From contig NZ_CAJYTI010000020.1 in the NCBI RefSeq assembly GCF_913777625.1, forward strand, positions 186,001-250,000: a stretch of DNA of 64,000 nucleotides, given 5' to 3'. Within the stretch, counting starts at the first letter, position 1, and every line of letters starts with the position of its first letter. The position numbers and the translations under genes are program-made. Of the stretch, positions 7,221 through 16,849 are shown piece by piece. Source of the stretch: an uncultured Sphingomonas sp. (GTDB lineage Bacteria > Pseudomonadota > Alphaproteobacteria > Sphingomonadales > Sphingomonadaceae). The notes below the pieces were generated by a model. The model ran no database searches, had not been told where the DNA came from, and saw only the letters and a list, made by a program, of their open reading frames with translations.

Positions 7221-9628
7221 CGTCCGCCCTTACCAGCTTCTATCGCTCGCTGACCTGCCACAAATTGTTCGCAGCCCTCAACATCGGCGGGCTCGCGCTC
7301 GGCATCGCGGTGTTCCTGGTGCTGTATCTGTTCGTGCGCTTCGAAACCGGGTTCGACCGGTGGATCCCGGGCGCCGACCGGCTCTACATCATCCAGGAAA
7401 CCTACCACATGCCGGGCTATCCGGAGACGCCGAACCCCAACACCATGGGGAACGAGCTGCTCCAGCTGCGCGCGGACTATCCGCAGCTGCAGGGCACCCG
7501 CATCGCACAGATGGATGCGACGGTGCGCCAGGGCACCTCGAACACGCGCGAGACCATGGCGGCCGTGGATCCCAGCTTCTTCACCCTGATGCCCGTGCCA
7601 GTCGTCGCCGGCGACCCCACCCGCACGCTGGCCGATCCGGACGGGCTCGTCATCACCCAGCGCGCCGCGACCAGCTATTTCGGGCTGAAGTCACCGATCG
7701 GCCGAACGCTTACCGTGATCGCCAACGGCACGACCTATACCTACCGCGTGGGCGCCGTGATCGCCGACATGCGCAAGGACCAGAGCTACACCGCCGAACT
7801 GTTCGTGCCGCTGGTCGCCTCGCGCTTCGCCAACGAATGGTTCGATCATTGGGGCAGCACCTCGCTGGTAACGTTGCTGCGCTTTCCCGATCGTGCCGCT
7901 GCCACGCGGTTCGAAGGCGAACTCGCCCGCTTCGCCGATCGCCATGTGTTTGGCGAAGACATCAAGAAGGGCCAATGGGAACAGTCGCTGCGGCCGCTGG
8001 TCGACAACCACCTATACGAGGCGTCCGATCGCGCCGTCGTCACCACGCTGGGCGCAGTGGGGGTGCTCACCCTGCTGATCGCGATCGTGAACTATATCAA
8101 CCTCGCCACCGCGCGCGCCGGATTGCGGGCGCGGGAAGTGGCAGTGCGCAAGGTGCTGGGCGGGACGCGGCACTCGCTGATCCGCCAGTTCATGGCCGAG
8201 GCGATGCTGACCGTCGCCCTGTCCGCCGTGATCGGTCTGGCGCTCACCGAAATCGCGCTGCCGCTGGTCAACGCCGCCGGGGGCATGTCGCTGCACCTCA
8301 CCTATTGGGGCCCGGACAGCGTCCTGCTCCTCCTGGTGCCGCTCGTCCTGCTGGTCGGCCTGATTGCCGGGCTGTATCCGGCGGCGGTGCTGGCCGGCTT
8401 CCGCCCCGCTGCGGTACTCGCCGCCGCCCGCGCGCCCGGCGGCGGGCGGGCCGGGGCCCGGGTTCGCGCCGCGCTGGTGGTCGTCCAGTTCGCCGTCGCC
8501 ATCGCCTTCGCGATCGGGACCACCGTGATGCTCGCCCAGGCGAACCATGTCCGCAACGCCGACCTCGGCTTCCGCCGCGACGGCCTCTATGTCGTGCGCT
8601 CGCTCAACAGCGGCTCGATCCTGCCCGAGCAGAAGACCGCGCTGATGCGCGCCTTCGCCGCGCTGCCCGGCGTCAGCAACGTCACGATGGCGGAGAATGC
8701 CCCCGGCGATCAGAGCCTCACCAACTTCTCGTCGATGTACCAGCCGGGCATGCAGGGCATCCGCGCGCCCTCGCTGATGCACGTGCGCATCGGCAATCGG
8801 TATTTCGACACCTTCGGCGCTCACCTGGTTGCGGGCCGCTTGTTCGATCCCGCCCGGCCGGCCGACGATCGCGCGCTCCGCGAAAAAGGCAGCACCACGC
8901 CGGTCAACGTCGTGCTCAATCGCAAGGCCGTCGGCCTGCTCGGCTTCACCAGTCCGCAGGCAGCGATCGGCAAATCGATCGAGGGCGACGGTACCGATAT
9001 CATCGTCGGCGTGGTCGACGATCTCCGCTTCCGCGGCCCGCGCCAGGCGATTGCCGGGACCCTCTATCTCTACGACACCCGCCCGCTCAACGACGCCTTC
9101 ATCACGATGCGCTACAGCGGCGATCCGCAGAAGATGGCCGATGCGGTGGAGGCCAGCTGGAAGCGCGTCGTGCCTACCGAACCTTTCGAGGGCCGTACGA
9201 TCGAGGAAAATCTCTACAAGGCCTATTATGAGGAGGACACGCGGCGGGGTCGCCTGTTCACCATGGGTGCGGTGCTGGCGATCGGGATCGGCTGCATCGG
9301 GCTCTATGGCCTCGCCGCCTTCGATACGACCCGGCGGATCAAGGAGATCGGCATCCGCAAGGCGCTCGGCGCCTCCACCCGCGACGTCCTGCAGCTGCTG
9401 GTCGCGAAGTTCCTGCGCCCGGTGCTGCTGGCCAACCTGATCGCCTGGCCGATTGCCTGGGTGGCGATGCAGCGCTGGCTGTCGACCTTCGACGACCGGA
9501 TCGCCCTGTCGCCGGCCTATTTCCTGCTCGCCTCGGCCATCGCCGTGCTGATCGCCATCGCCACGGTGATCGGCCAGTCCTGGCGCGTCGCCCGCGCCGA
9601 ACCCGCCCGCGCGCTGCGCTACGAATAG
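7217..9628 (+). CDS. FtsX/MacB-type ABC permease, paralogue 1
   Basis: 803 residues. A basic N-terminus and first helix (about 20-40) are followed by a large extracytoplasmic MacB-like domain. Then come an FtsX domain (VNYINLATARAGLRAREVAVRKVLGG, three helices), a second periplasmic domain, and a second FtsX domain at the C-terminus (RIKEIGIRKALGASTRDVLQ). This duplicated layout is typical of the 800-residue permeases in Xanthomonas, sphingomonads and Bacteroidota, often linked to antimicrobial-peptide or envelope-stress export. ATG overlaps the stop of the 33-residue gene. The next gene is a full-length paralogue. Confidence 0.87.
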   Translation: MTSALTSFYRSLTCHKLFAALNIGGLALGIAVFLVLYLFVRFETGFDRWIPGADRLYIIQETYHMPGYPETPNPNTMGNELLQLRADYPQLQGTRIAQMDATVRQGTSNTRETMAAVDPSFFTLMPVPVVAGDPTRTLADPDGLVITQRAATSYFGLKSPIGRTLTVIANGTTYTYRVGAVIADMRKDQSYTAELFVPLVASRFANEWFDHWGSTSLVTLLRFPDRAAATRFEGELARFADRHVFGEDIKKGQWEQSLRPLVDNHLYEASDRAVVTTLGAVGVLTLLIAIVNYINLATARAGLRAREVAVRKVLGGTRHSLIRQFMAEAMLTVALSAVIGLALTEIALPLVNAAGGMSLHLTYWGPDSVLLLLVPLVLLVGLIAGLYPAAVLAGFRPAAVLAAARAPGGGRAGARVRAALVVVQFAVAIAFAIGTTVMLAQANHVRNADLGFRRDGLYVVRSLNSGSILPEQKTALMRAFAALPGVSNVTMAENAPGDQSLTNFSSMYQPGMQGIRAPSLMHVRIGNRYFDTFGAHLVAGRLFDPARPADDRALREKGSTTPVNVVLNRKAVGLLGFTSPQAAIGKSIEGDGTDIIVGVVDDLRFRGPRQAIAGTLYLYDTRPLNDAFITMRYSGDPQKMADAVEASWKRVVPTEPFEGRTIEENLYKAYYEEDTRRGRLFTMGAVLAIGIGCIGLYGLAAFDTTRRIKEIGIRKALGASTRDVLQLLVAKFLRPVLLANLIAWPIAWVAMQRWLSTFDDRIALSPAYFLLASAIAVLIAIATVIGQSWRVARAEPARALRYE

Positions 9629-9640
9629 GATCGGCACCTC

Positions 9641-12049
9641 ATGCACCGCCTCGCCTGGCTGGCCCTGTATCGCTCGTTCACCCGGCACAAGCTGTTCACG
9701 CTCGTCAATGTGGGCGGGCTGGCGCTGGGCGTGGCGGTGTTCCTGATCCTCGCGCTGTTCGTGCGCAACGAAACCGGCTTCGACCATGCCCTGCCCGGCT
9801 GGGACCGGACCTGGGTGGTGCAGCGGACCCTGCAGTTCCCCGGCGCGCCCGAGGTCGGCATTCCCAATCGACGGGAGATGCTGGCGGTGCTCCAGGCCGA
9901 CAATCCCGGCCTGCAGGGCGCCCGGCTGGTCGGCGACGAGGTGGCGCTGCGCCTGGGCGCCGGCAGCGTCGCGGAAAAGATCGCGATGGTCGATCCCGGC
10001 TATTTCCGCCTGTTCCCGCTGCCGGTCCTTGCCGGCGATCCGGTGGCGACGCTGCGCACCCCGGACGGCGTGGTCATCACCGAGCGGATCGCGCGGACCT
10101 ATCTGCCCGGTGGCGACGCGGTCGGCCGCACCTTGCTGCTGATCCGCGGTGGCAAGCCGCAGCCGGTGCGGGTCGGTGCGGTGCTCCGCGACCTGCCCGC
10201 CGGCCTTACCTATTCCTTCCCCATCTATGTCCGGCTGCCCGAGAAGACCGAGGTCTTCGGCCTGAAGACCACCGCGCTCACCACCTTTCTCCGCCCGAGG
10301 GACGAAGCGGAAGCCGCGCGGTTGCGGCCGCAGATCGCCGATTTCGACCTGCGCCACCCGGACCCGGATTTCAGCGGCCCGCCAAAACTGTTGCGGCTGA
10401 CCAGCCGCATCTTTCCCCTCGGCGGGCTGCACCTGAAGGAGCCGCGCGACCAGGCGGTGGTCGCGGCGCTGGGGCTGGTCGGCCTGCTCGCCCTGCTGGT
10501 GGCGATCGGCAATTATGTGAACCTTGCCACCGCCCGCGCCGGCCTGCGCGCCCGCGAGGTGGCGCTGCGCAAGGTGATGGGCGCCAGCCGCGCGGCGCTG
10601 ATCGGCCAGTTCCTGATGGAATCGATCGCAACCGTGGCGCTGGCGACGTTGTTCGGGCTCGCGCTGGCCGAACTCGCGCTGCCGATGGTCAATGCGATCG
10701 GCGGCACCACCCTCCGGCTCGCCTATTGGGGCGATGCGTCGATCCTGCCGGCATTGCTGCTGCTCGTGGTGGGCGTCGGCCTGGCGGCGGGCCTCTACCC
10801 CGCCTTCGTGCTCTCGCGCTTCCAGCCCGCCACGGTGTTCGCCGCGGCCGGAGCGACCGGCGGCGGGCGTGCCGGCCGCCGGCTTCGCGCGACCCTGGTG
10901 CTGCTGCAATTCGCCGTCGCCACCGCACTGATGATCGGCACCACCATATTGCTGGCGCAGGACCGCCACCTGCAGACCACCGACCTCGGCTTCCGCCGCG
11001 ACGGGCTGGTGATGGTACCCGCCTTCGGCGACCAGGGCCTGGACAATGCCCAGCGCCACGATCTCGCCGCCGCGCTGGCGACGATACCGGGGGTGACCGC
11101 CGTCACCCAATCCTCGATCGCGGCGGGCGGCGGCAGCTATGGCATCGCGACGATGCACCGCCCCGGCGCGACCGGCACCGACCCCAACGTGGTGCAGGAC
11201 GATGTGGGGCCGGGCTTCTTCCAGCTGTATGGCGCCCGGCTGCTGGCCGGCCGCTGGCTCGATCCCGCGCGCTTCCGCATCGACGACGCCGCCCGACCGG
11301 CCGACCGTTCGGCCATGACCAACATCCTGCTCAACCGCACCGCCGTCCAGCGCCTGGGCTTCGCCAGCCCCGCGGCGGCGATCGGCCGGACGGTGCTCAA
11401 TGGCGGTCACGAGGTAACCGTGGTCGGCGTGATCGAGGACATGCGGTTCATGGGCCCGCGCTCGCCGGTGGACGCGCAGGCGTACACGCTGCGCTCCCGC
11501 GACCTGTTCGCCCCCGTGCTCGCCGCGCGCTATGCCGGCGAGAACGCCCGGCCGGTCCTCGACCGGTTCGAGCAGGTCTGGCGGCGTATTGCCCCGAACG
11601 TTCCGTTTCAGGCGCTCACCGTCGATCAACAGCTCTACGAGCAGTTCCAGCGCGCCGATGCCCAGCGCACCCGGCTGTTCACCGCCGGCGCCGCGCTGGC
11701 GATACTGATCGGCTGCATCGGCCTGTACGGGCTCGCCGCGTTCGATACCGAGCGGCGGATCAAGGAGATCGGCATCCGCAAGGCGCTGGGCGCCTCGACG
11801 CGCGACGTGCTCCAGCTGCTGGTGACGAAATTCCTGCGCCCGGTGCTGCTCGCCAACCTGATCGCCTGGCCGCTCGCCTGGGTGGCGATGCAACGGTGGC
11901 TCTCGACGTTCGACGATCGCATCGCGCTGAGCCCGGCCTATTTCCTGCTCGCCTCGGGCCTCGCCGTGCTGATCGCGGTCGCCACGGTGATCGGCCAGTC
12001 CTGGCGCGTCGCCCGCGCGGAGCCCGCCCGCGCGCTGCGCTACGAATGA
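9641..12049 (+). CDS. FtsX/MacB-type ABC permease, paralogue 2
   Basis: 802 residues with the same architecture as the preceding gene. The membrane and cytosolic parts are much closer than the periplasmic domains: the final about 100 residues (from RRIKEIGIRKALGAS to ARALRYE) differ at only a handful of positions, while the first periplasmic domains are strongly diverged. The two probably form a heterodimer on one ATPase, with the periplasmic domains specialised. It is the last gene of the exporter operon, 12 nt after paralogue 1. Confidence 0.87.
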   Translation: MHRLAWLALYRSFTRHKLFTLVNVGGLALGVAVFLILALFVRNETGFDHALPGWDRTWVVQRTLQFPGAPEVGIPNRREMLAVLQADNPGLQGARLVGDEVALRLGAGSVAEKIAMVDPGYFRLFPLPVLAGDPVATLRTPDGVVITERIARTYLPGGDAVGRTLLLIRGGKPQPVRVGAVLRDLPAGLTYSFPIYVRLPEKTEVFGLKTTALTTFLRPRDEAEAARLRPQIADFDLRHPDPDFSGPPKLLRLTSRIFPLGGLHLKEPRDQAVVAALGLVGLLALLVAIGNYVNLATARAGLRAREVALRKVMGASRAALIGQFLMESIATVALATLFGLALAELALPMVNAIGGTTLRLAYWGDASILPALLLLVVGVGLAAGLYPAFVLSRFQPATVFAAAGATGGGRAGRRLRATLVLLQFAVATALMIGTTILLAQDRHLQTTDLGFRRDGLVMVPAFGDQGLDNAQRHDLAAALATIPGVTAVTQSSIAAGGGSYGIATMHRPGATGTDPNVVQDDVGPGFFQLYGARLLAGRWLDPARFRIDDAARPADRSAMTNILLNRTAVQRLGFASPAAAIGRTVLNGGHEVTVVGVIEDMRFMGPRSPVDAQAYTLRSRDLFAPVLAARYAGENARPVLDRFEQVWRRIAPNVPFQALTVDQQLYEQFQRADAQRTRLFTAGAALAILIGCIGLYGLAAFDTERRIKEIGIRKALGASTRDVLQLLVTKFLRPVLLANLIAWPLAWVAMQRWLSTFDDRIALSPAYFLLASGLAVLIAVATVIGQSWRVARAEPARALRYE

Positions 12050-12130
12050 GCGCCGCAAAAGCGGGAGATTATTGACCTTGCCGGCCTGCAGGCGCATCGA
12101 ACGCGACATAATCTTGCTTGAGGAGCATCC

Positions 12131-14293
12131 ATGCGCCTGTTCGCCACGACGGCCACGATCCTGCTGATGTCCACCACCGCGCTCGCCCAGACCGCGGCGC
12201 CGCTGCCGGCCTCCAATCCCTTCGCCAAGGCGAGCACGCTGCCGTTTGAGGCCCCGCCCTTCGATCGCATCACCAGCGCCGACTATGCGCCTGCCCTGCT
12301 CGCCGGCATGGCCGAGCAGCGCGCCGAGATCAACGCGATCACCCGCGTGCGCAGCGCGCCGACCTTCGAAAACACGATCGCCGCGCTCGAGCGCTCGGGC
12401 CGGCTGCTCGAACGCGCCAACCTCGCCTTTGACGGCGTGGTCGGCGCGAACAGCGACGACACGCTGCTGAAGACCCAGGCCGATCTCGCCCCCGCTTTCG
12501 CGGCTCACCAGGATGCGATCGCGCTCGACCCCGCGCTGTTCGCCCGGGTGAAGACGCTGTACGACAAGCGCCAGTCGCTGGGGCTGAACGCCGAGCAGCT
12601 CCAGGTGCTCACCCTCACCTATGAGAACATGGTCCGCGCCGGCGCCTTGCTCTCGCCCGCCGACAAGGCGACGCTGACCAAGCTCAACGGCCAGCTCTCG
12701 ACGCTGGAAACCGCGTTCCAGCAGAAGCTGCTCGCCGCCGCCAAGGCCGGTGCGCTGGTGGTGGACGACAAGGCGAAGCTCGCCGGCCTCTCCGATGCCG
12801 AGATCGCCGCTGCCGCCGAGGCCGCCAAGGCCCGCGGGCTGGCCGGCAAGTACGTCCTGCCGCTCCAGAACACGACCCAGCAGCCGCTGCTCGCCACGCT
12901 GAAGGACCGCGCGACCCGCGAGGCGCTGTTCAACGCCAGCTGGACCCGTGCGGCGAAGGGCGACGCCAACGACACCCGCGATACGATCGCGCAGATCGCG
13001 CTGCTCCGCGCGCAGAAGGCCAAGCTGCTCGGCTTCGCCACCTGGGCGGACTATGTGCTGCAGGACCAGATGGCCAAGACGCCGAAGACCGCGCTCGGCT
13101 TCATGCAGCAGCTGGGCACGCCGGTGGCGGCCGAGCAGCGCCGCGAGGCGGGCGAGCTGCAGGCGCAGATCAACGCCACCGGCGGCAATTTCCAGCTCAA
13201 GCCCTGGGACTGGGAATATTATTCGGAGCAGGTCCGCAAGGCCAAGTACGACCTCAACCAGGACGAGCTGAAGCCCTATTTCGAGATCAACAAGGTGCTG
13301 ACCGACGGCGTGTTCTATGCCGCCAACCAGCTCTACGGCCTCACCTTCACCCGCCGCACCGACATTCCGGTCTATCAGCCGGACGTGATGGTCTATGAGG
13401 TGCGCGAGGAGAACGGCACGCCCGTCGGCCTGATGTATTTCGATTACTGGAAGCGCGACAACAAGAATGGCGGCGCGTGGATGTCGAACTTCGTCAACCA
13501 GGCGAAGCTGCTCGGCACCAAGCCGGTGATCTTCAATATCGGCAACTTCACCAAGCCCGCGCCCGGCCAGCCGGCGCTGATCAGTTTCGACGACGTGACG
13601 ACGATGTTCCACGAATTCGGCCATGCGCTGCACGGCCTGTTCGCGAACCAGACCTATCCCAGCGTCTCGGGCACCAACACCGCGCGCGACTTTGTCGAGT
13701 TCCCCTCGCAGTTCAACGAGCATTGGGCACTCGATCCCAAGGTGCTGCCGCACTATGCGGTGAACTACAAGGACGGCACGGTCATCCCGCAGGCGCTGGT
13801 CGACAAGATCAAGCGCGCCGGCACGTTCAACTCGGGCTATGCGTTCGGCGAGGCGCTCGCCGCCGCCGAGATGGACATGAGCTGGCACTCGCTCACCGCC
13901 GCCGAGGGCAAGCAGGATGCCGACGCGTTCGAGAAGAAGGCGCTGGCGGCGACTGGGTTGGACGTCACCGACGTGCCGCCGCGCTATCGCTCCAGCTATT
14001 TCCTCCACATCTGGGGCAATGGCTATTCGGCGGGCTATTACGCCTATAGCTGGACCAAGATGCTGAGCGCGAACGCGTTCAACTGGTTCCAGCAACATGG
14101 CGGCATGACCCGTGCCAACGGCCAGCGCTTCCGCGAGATGATCCTGTCGAAGGGCCATACCGAGGACTATGCCCCGATGTTCCGCGCCTTCAACGGCGCC
14201 GATCCGCAGGTCGCACCGCTGCTCAAGGACCTCGGGCTGAACGCCGATGGCTCGCGTATCGCAGAGGAGCCGGAGGCGAAGACGGGCAAGTAA
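12131..14293 (+). CDS. dcp: Periplasmic M3 peptidyl-dipeptidase (Dcp-like)
   Basis: 720 residues beginning with a signal peptide (MRLFATTATILLMSTTALAQ), so the enzyme acts in the periplasm. The zinc site is MFHEFGHALHG, with H494-E495-x-x-H498, the HExxH of M3 (thimet oligopeptidase/Dcp) enzymes. The C-terminal half also shows the family motifs FVEFPSQFNEHW and GYSAGYYAYSWTKML. The family removes C-terminal dipeptides or cleaves short oligopeptides. GAGGAG is 7 nt before the ATG. It stands 81 bp after the exporter operon and may be separately transcribed. OpdA/PrlC-type oligopeptidase A is excluded by the signal peptide and this motif set. Confidence 0.88.
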   Translation: MRLFATTATILLMSTTALAQTAAPLPASNPFAKASTLPFEAPPFDRITSADYAPALLAGMAEQRAEINAITRVRSAPTFENTIAALERSGRLLERANLAFDGVVGANSDDTLLKTQADLAPAFAAHQDAIALDPALFARVKTLYDKRQSLGLNAEQLQVLTLTYENMVRAGALLSPADKATLTKLNGQLSTLETAFQQKLLAAAKAGALVVDDKAKLAGLSDAEIAAAAEAAKARGLAGKYVLPLQNTTQQPLLATLKDRATREALFNASWTRAAKGDANDTRDTIAQIALLRAQKAKLLGFATWADYVLQDQMAKTPKTALGFMQQLGTPVAAEQRREAGELQAQINATGGNFQLKPWDWEYYSEQVRKAKYDLNQDELKPYFEINKVLTDGVFYAANQLYGLTFTRRTDIPVYQPDVMVYEVREENGTPVGLMYFDYWKRDNKNGGAWMSNFVNQAKLLGTKPVIFNIGNFTKPAPGQPALISFDDVTTMFHEFGHALHGLFANQTYPSVSGTNTARDFVEFPSQFNEHWALDPKVLPHYAVNYKDGTVIPQALVDKIKRAGTFNSGYAFGEALAAAEMDMSWHSLTAAEGKQDADAFEKKALAATGLDVTDVPPRYRSSYFLHIWGNGYSAGYYAYSWTKMLSANAFNWFQQHGGMTRANGQRFREMILSKGHTEDYAPMFRAFNGADPQVAPLLKDLGLNADGSRIAEEPEAKTGK

Positions 14294-14321
14294 TAGGCTG
14301 CAACCTGTCGCCGCCCCCGTT

Positions 14322-14415
14322 GTCACCCCGGCGAAAGCCGGGGTCCATTGGGGTCTCGCTACCGGCTCTTCCAGATACGGAGAGGCGACTGGATCCCGGC
14401 TTTCGCCGGGATGAC
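14322..14415. repeat. REP-like intergenic dyad pair (copy 2)
   Basis: Dyads at 14322-14346 (core CCCCGGCGAAAGCCGGGG) and 14391-14415 (core TCCCGGCTTTCGCCGGGA) are arranged head to head with GTCA and TGAC outer ends, as at 2455-2551. It lies between convergent genes (dcp and pit), again a place where a bidirectional terminator would be useful. Confidence 0.75.
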
Positions 14416-14505
14416 GGGGGTGCGGTTGGATGAGTCCTCGTTCACGACCCTCGCCCTTTTCCGCGCCCGCCCGTCGCCCCTGGCGACGCGGCGGGCGTTG
14501 TCGTT

Positions 14506-15519
14506 TCAGAACAACAGCGTCAGCGCATAGAACAGCGCGCCCACCGCCGCCGAGGCGGGGATGGTGATCACCCAGGCGACGACGACGTTGCTCGCCACGC
14601 CCCAGCGCACCGCCGAGGCGCGCCGGGCGGTGCCGGCGCCGACCACCGCGCCGGTGATGGTGTGGGTGGTCGAAACCGGAATGCCCAGCCACGACGCGCC
14701 GAACAGGATGATCGAGCCGCTGAACGAGGCGCTGAACCCCTGGTGCTGCGACAGCTTGGTGATGCGCGAGCCCATCGTCTCGATGATCTTCCAGCCGCCG
14801 CTCAGCGTGCCCAGCGCGATCGCGACATAGCAGCTGATCGCCACCCAGTGCGGCACCGCGAACTTTCCGTGCAGATAGCCCGTGGAATAGAGCAGCACGG
14901 TGATGATCCCCATGGTCTTCTGCGCATCGTTGAGGCCGTGGCTCAGCGAATAGGCGCCCGAGGAAATGAGGTGGAGCACCCGGAACGAGCGTTCCGCCCC
15001 GCTCGCGGTCGCGCGGCGGAACAGCCAGCTGGTCACCAGCATGATCGCCATCGCCAGGATCATGCCGAGCGTCGGCGAGAGGACGATGGCGATCAGCGTC
15101 TTGTTGAGCCCGGCCCATTTGATGCCGGTGATGCCGGCATGCGCCACGCCCGAGCCGATCATCCCGCCGACCAGCGCATGGCTGGACGAGGACGGGATGC
15201 CCTTCAGCCAGGTGACGACGTTCCAGAACATCGCGCCGACCAGCGCGCCGAACACCACGCCCGGCGTGATCAGGTTCTTGTCGATCAGCCCCTGCCCGAT
15301 CGTCTCCGCCACCTTGTGCAGGCTGGGAAAGGCGATCGTCAGGAAATAGGCGGCGAAGTTGAAGAAGGCGGCGAACGCGACCGCATGGACGGGCTTGAGC
15401 AGCCGCGTCGCGACCACGGTGGCGATCGCGTTGGCAGCATCGTGCAGGCCGTTCAGGAAGTCGAACGCGAGTGCGACGAGGATGAGCCCGATCAGCAGCG
15501 GCAGGGCGAGTTCGTACAT
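14506..15519 (-). CDS. pit: Inorganic phosphate permease, Pit family
   Basis: 337 residues, about ten membrane helices. The Pit signature appears twice: FDFLNGLHDAANAIATVVATR near the N-terminus and SHGLNDAQKTMGIITVLL in the second half, reflecting the inverted repeat of PiT (SLC20) transporters. It imports neutral metal-phosphate complexes with protons. The gene starts 6 nt after the stop of the DUF47 gene; DUF47-Pit is a widespread pair in which the PhoU-like DUF47 protein is thought to regulate the permease. Confidence 0.9.
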   Translation of the reverse strand: MYELALPLLIGLILVALAFDFLNGLHDAANAIATVVATRLLKPVHAVAFAAFFNFAAYFLTIAFPSLHKVAETIGQGLIDKNLITPGVVFGALVGAMFWNVVTWLKGIPSSSSHALVGGMIGSGVAHAGITGIKWAGLNKTLIAIVLSPTLGMILAMAIMLVTSWLFRRATASGAERSFRVLHLISSGAYSLSHGLNDAQKTMGIITVLLYSTGYLHGKFAVPHWVAISCYVAIALGTLSGGWKIIETMGSRITKLSQHQGFSASFSGSIILFGASWLGIPVSTTHTITGAVVGAGTARRASAVRWGVASNVVVAWVITIPASAAVGALFYALTLLF

Positions 15520-15525
15520 GGTGGA

Positions 15526-16626
15526 TCAGGCGTGATCGATGACGATGCCGTCGATCTCGTTCGCGACATCCTCGAACGCGTCGACGATCCGCTCGAGATG
15601 CTTGTACAGCTCGCGCACCACCGCGAATTTGAGCGGATCCTGCGGGCCCAGCTCCTTGTAGGCGCGCTTGAGACCGGCGGCGTGCAGGTCGTCGGCATGG
15701 CTTTCCATGCGGACCAGCCGCTCGGTCAGCTCGTGCAGGCGGCGGCCGTTGCGGGCGACGTCACGCAGCAGCGGCATCGCCTCGACGGTGACGCGTGCGG
15801 CGTCGACGATGATGCCCGCCATGTCCTTCATCTCGGGCTCGAAGCCGGCGATGTCATACAGGTCGATCGCCCGCACCGTCGCCTGCATCTCGTCGATGGC
15901 ATCGTCCATCGAGCCGATCAGCGCGGTGATCGCGCCGCGATCGAAGGGGGTGAGGAAGGTGACGCGCACCGTCTGCAGCACCTCGCGGGTGATCTCGTCG
16001 GCATCATGCTCGCGCTCGATCACCTCGCGGATATGGTCGCGGTTGCCGTCCTGGAGCAGCCGTGCCAGCGCATCGGCGCCGGCCACCACGGTTGCGGCAT
16101 GCGCCTCGAACATCTCGAAGAAATTGCCCGTCCTGGGCAGCAGCCGTTGGAACCACGCGAACATATGGGAGACCTTTGATTTCTGGACGACGGTGCCGAG
16201 CATGCCGCTGCGCCGCGTCGCCGCTCGGAATTCTGCAGGGGCGAAGGACCGGATGAGCTCGCGCAGGTCCGGCTCCTCCACCGCCTCGGCGGCATCGGCA
16301 AGGCTGAACCAGCGGCGCGTGCGCTGCGCCTGTTCCTTCCAGGCGTCGAGCTCGCGGGTGACCGCGAGCGGGAACACCTCGACATCGACCATCAGCGACG
16401 CGCCGTTGCGGCGCTTCTTGCGATAGCGATAGGAGCCGAGCGGCGTCGGGCAGATCGCGCCGCACACCCCGGCTTCCTCCTCCGCCTCCTGCATGGCGGC
16501 GGCGTGGCTGCTGAGACCCGAACCGGGATTGCCCTTGGGGATCACCCAGCGCCCACTCTCCCGCGAGGTGACGAGCAGGATCTGCATCGGCGCATCGGCC
16601 CCGGGGCCGAGGGTTCGGTACGGCAA
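15526..16626 (-). CDS. Nudix hydrolase fused in frame to a DUF47 (PhoU-like) domain
   Basis: A continuous 366-residue frame with two domains. Residues about 1-128 are an alphaproteobacterial Nudix domain: RWVIPKGNPGSGL followed by the catalytic QEAEEEAGV (the Nudix-box Arg is replaced by Gln, the first Glu by Leu). From residue 157, MFAWFQRLLPRTGNFFEMF begins a complete about 210-residue DUF47 helical protein. No stop codon separates them. An ATG with AAGG 8 nt upstream (about 16164) could also start DUF47 alone, so both fused and short forms may be made. TTG 16626 is the first usual start; a more upstream, unusual start is possible because the homologous ALPYR motif sits at the very N-terminus. 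Co-directional with pit. Confidence 0.78.
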   Translation of the reverse strand: MPYRTLGPGADAPMQILLVTSRESGRWVIPKGNPGSGLSSHAAAMQEAEEEAGVCGAICPTPLGSYRYRKKRRNGASLMVDVEVFPLAVTRELDAWKEQAQRTRRWFSLADAAEAVEEPDLRELIRSFAPAEFRAATRRSGMLGTVVQKSKVSHMFAWFQRLLPRTGNFFEMFEAHAATVVAGADALARLLQDGNRDHIREVIEREHDADEITREVLQTVRVTFLTPFDRGAITALIGSMDDAIDEMQATVRAIDLYDIAGFEPEMKDMAGIIVDAARVTVEAMPLLRDVARNGRRLHELTERLVRMESHADDLHAAGLKRAYKELGPQDPLKFAVVRELYKHLERIVDAFEDVANEIDGIVIDHA

Positions 16627-16772
16627 GGCGGCGATCTGGCGAATGGCGAGCGGCTCCGGTTGAAACTACGCGCGTGGTACAACCTTATCGCCACACCGCA
16701 AGCATCGCCTGCGCCGAACGAGGCTGGGATGGCACACGCCTCCCGCCGGCACCGCCGACGTGCGACGGCCGC

Positions 16773-16791
16773 CTAAACGAATCGTCGAGCG
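16773..16791 (+). promoter_or_regulatory. T3SS-island box, copy a (before lipase gene)
   Basis: CTAAACGAATCGTCGAGCG contains the perfect 9-bp palindrome ACGAATCGT (16777-16785). Near-identical boxes precede the 151-residue orphan, the filament-like gene and the LysM hydrolase. It ends about 58 bp before ATG 16850. Confidence 0.6.
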
Positions 16792-16849
16792 ACAGCGCGG
16801 GAGGGCAATGGCATGCACGACCGGACGGCCTTTGGCGAGGAACCAGGAC

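Noticed and set aside
8012..15118. Very long open frame of 2368 codons on the minus strand
   Set aside because: It runs antisense through the two permeases, dcp and part of pit, and its product is Arg/Gly/His-rich without domains. It is a high-GC shadow frame.
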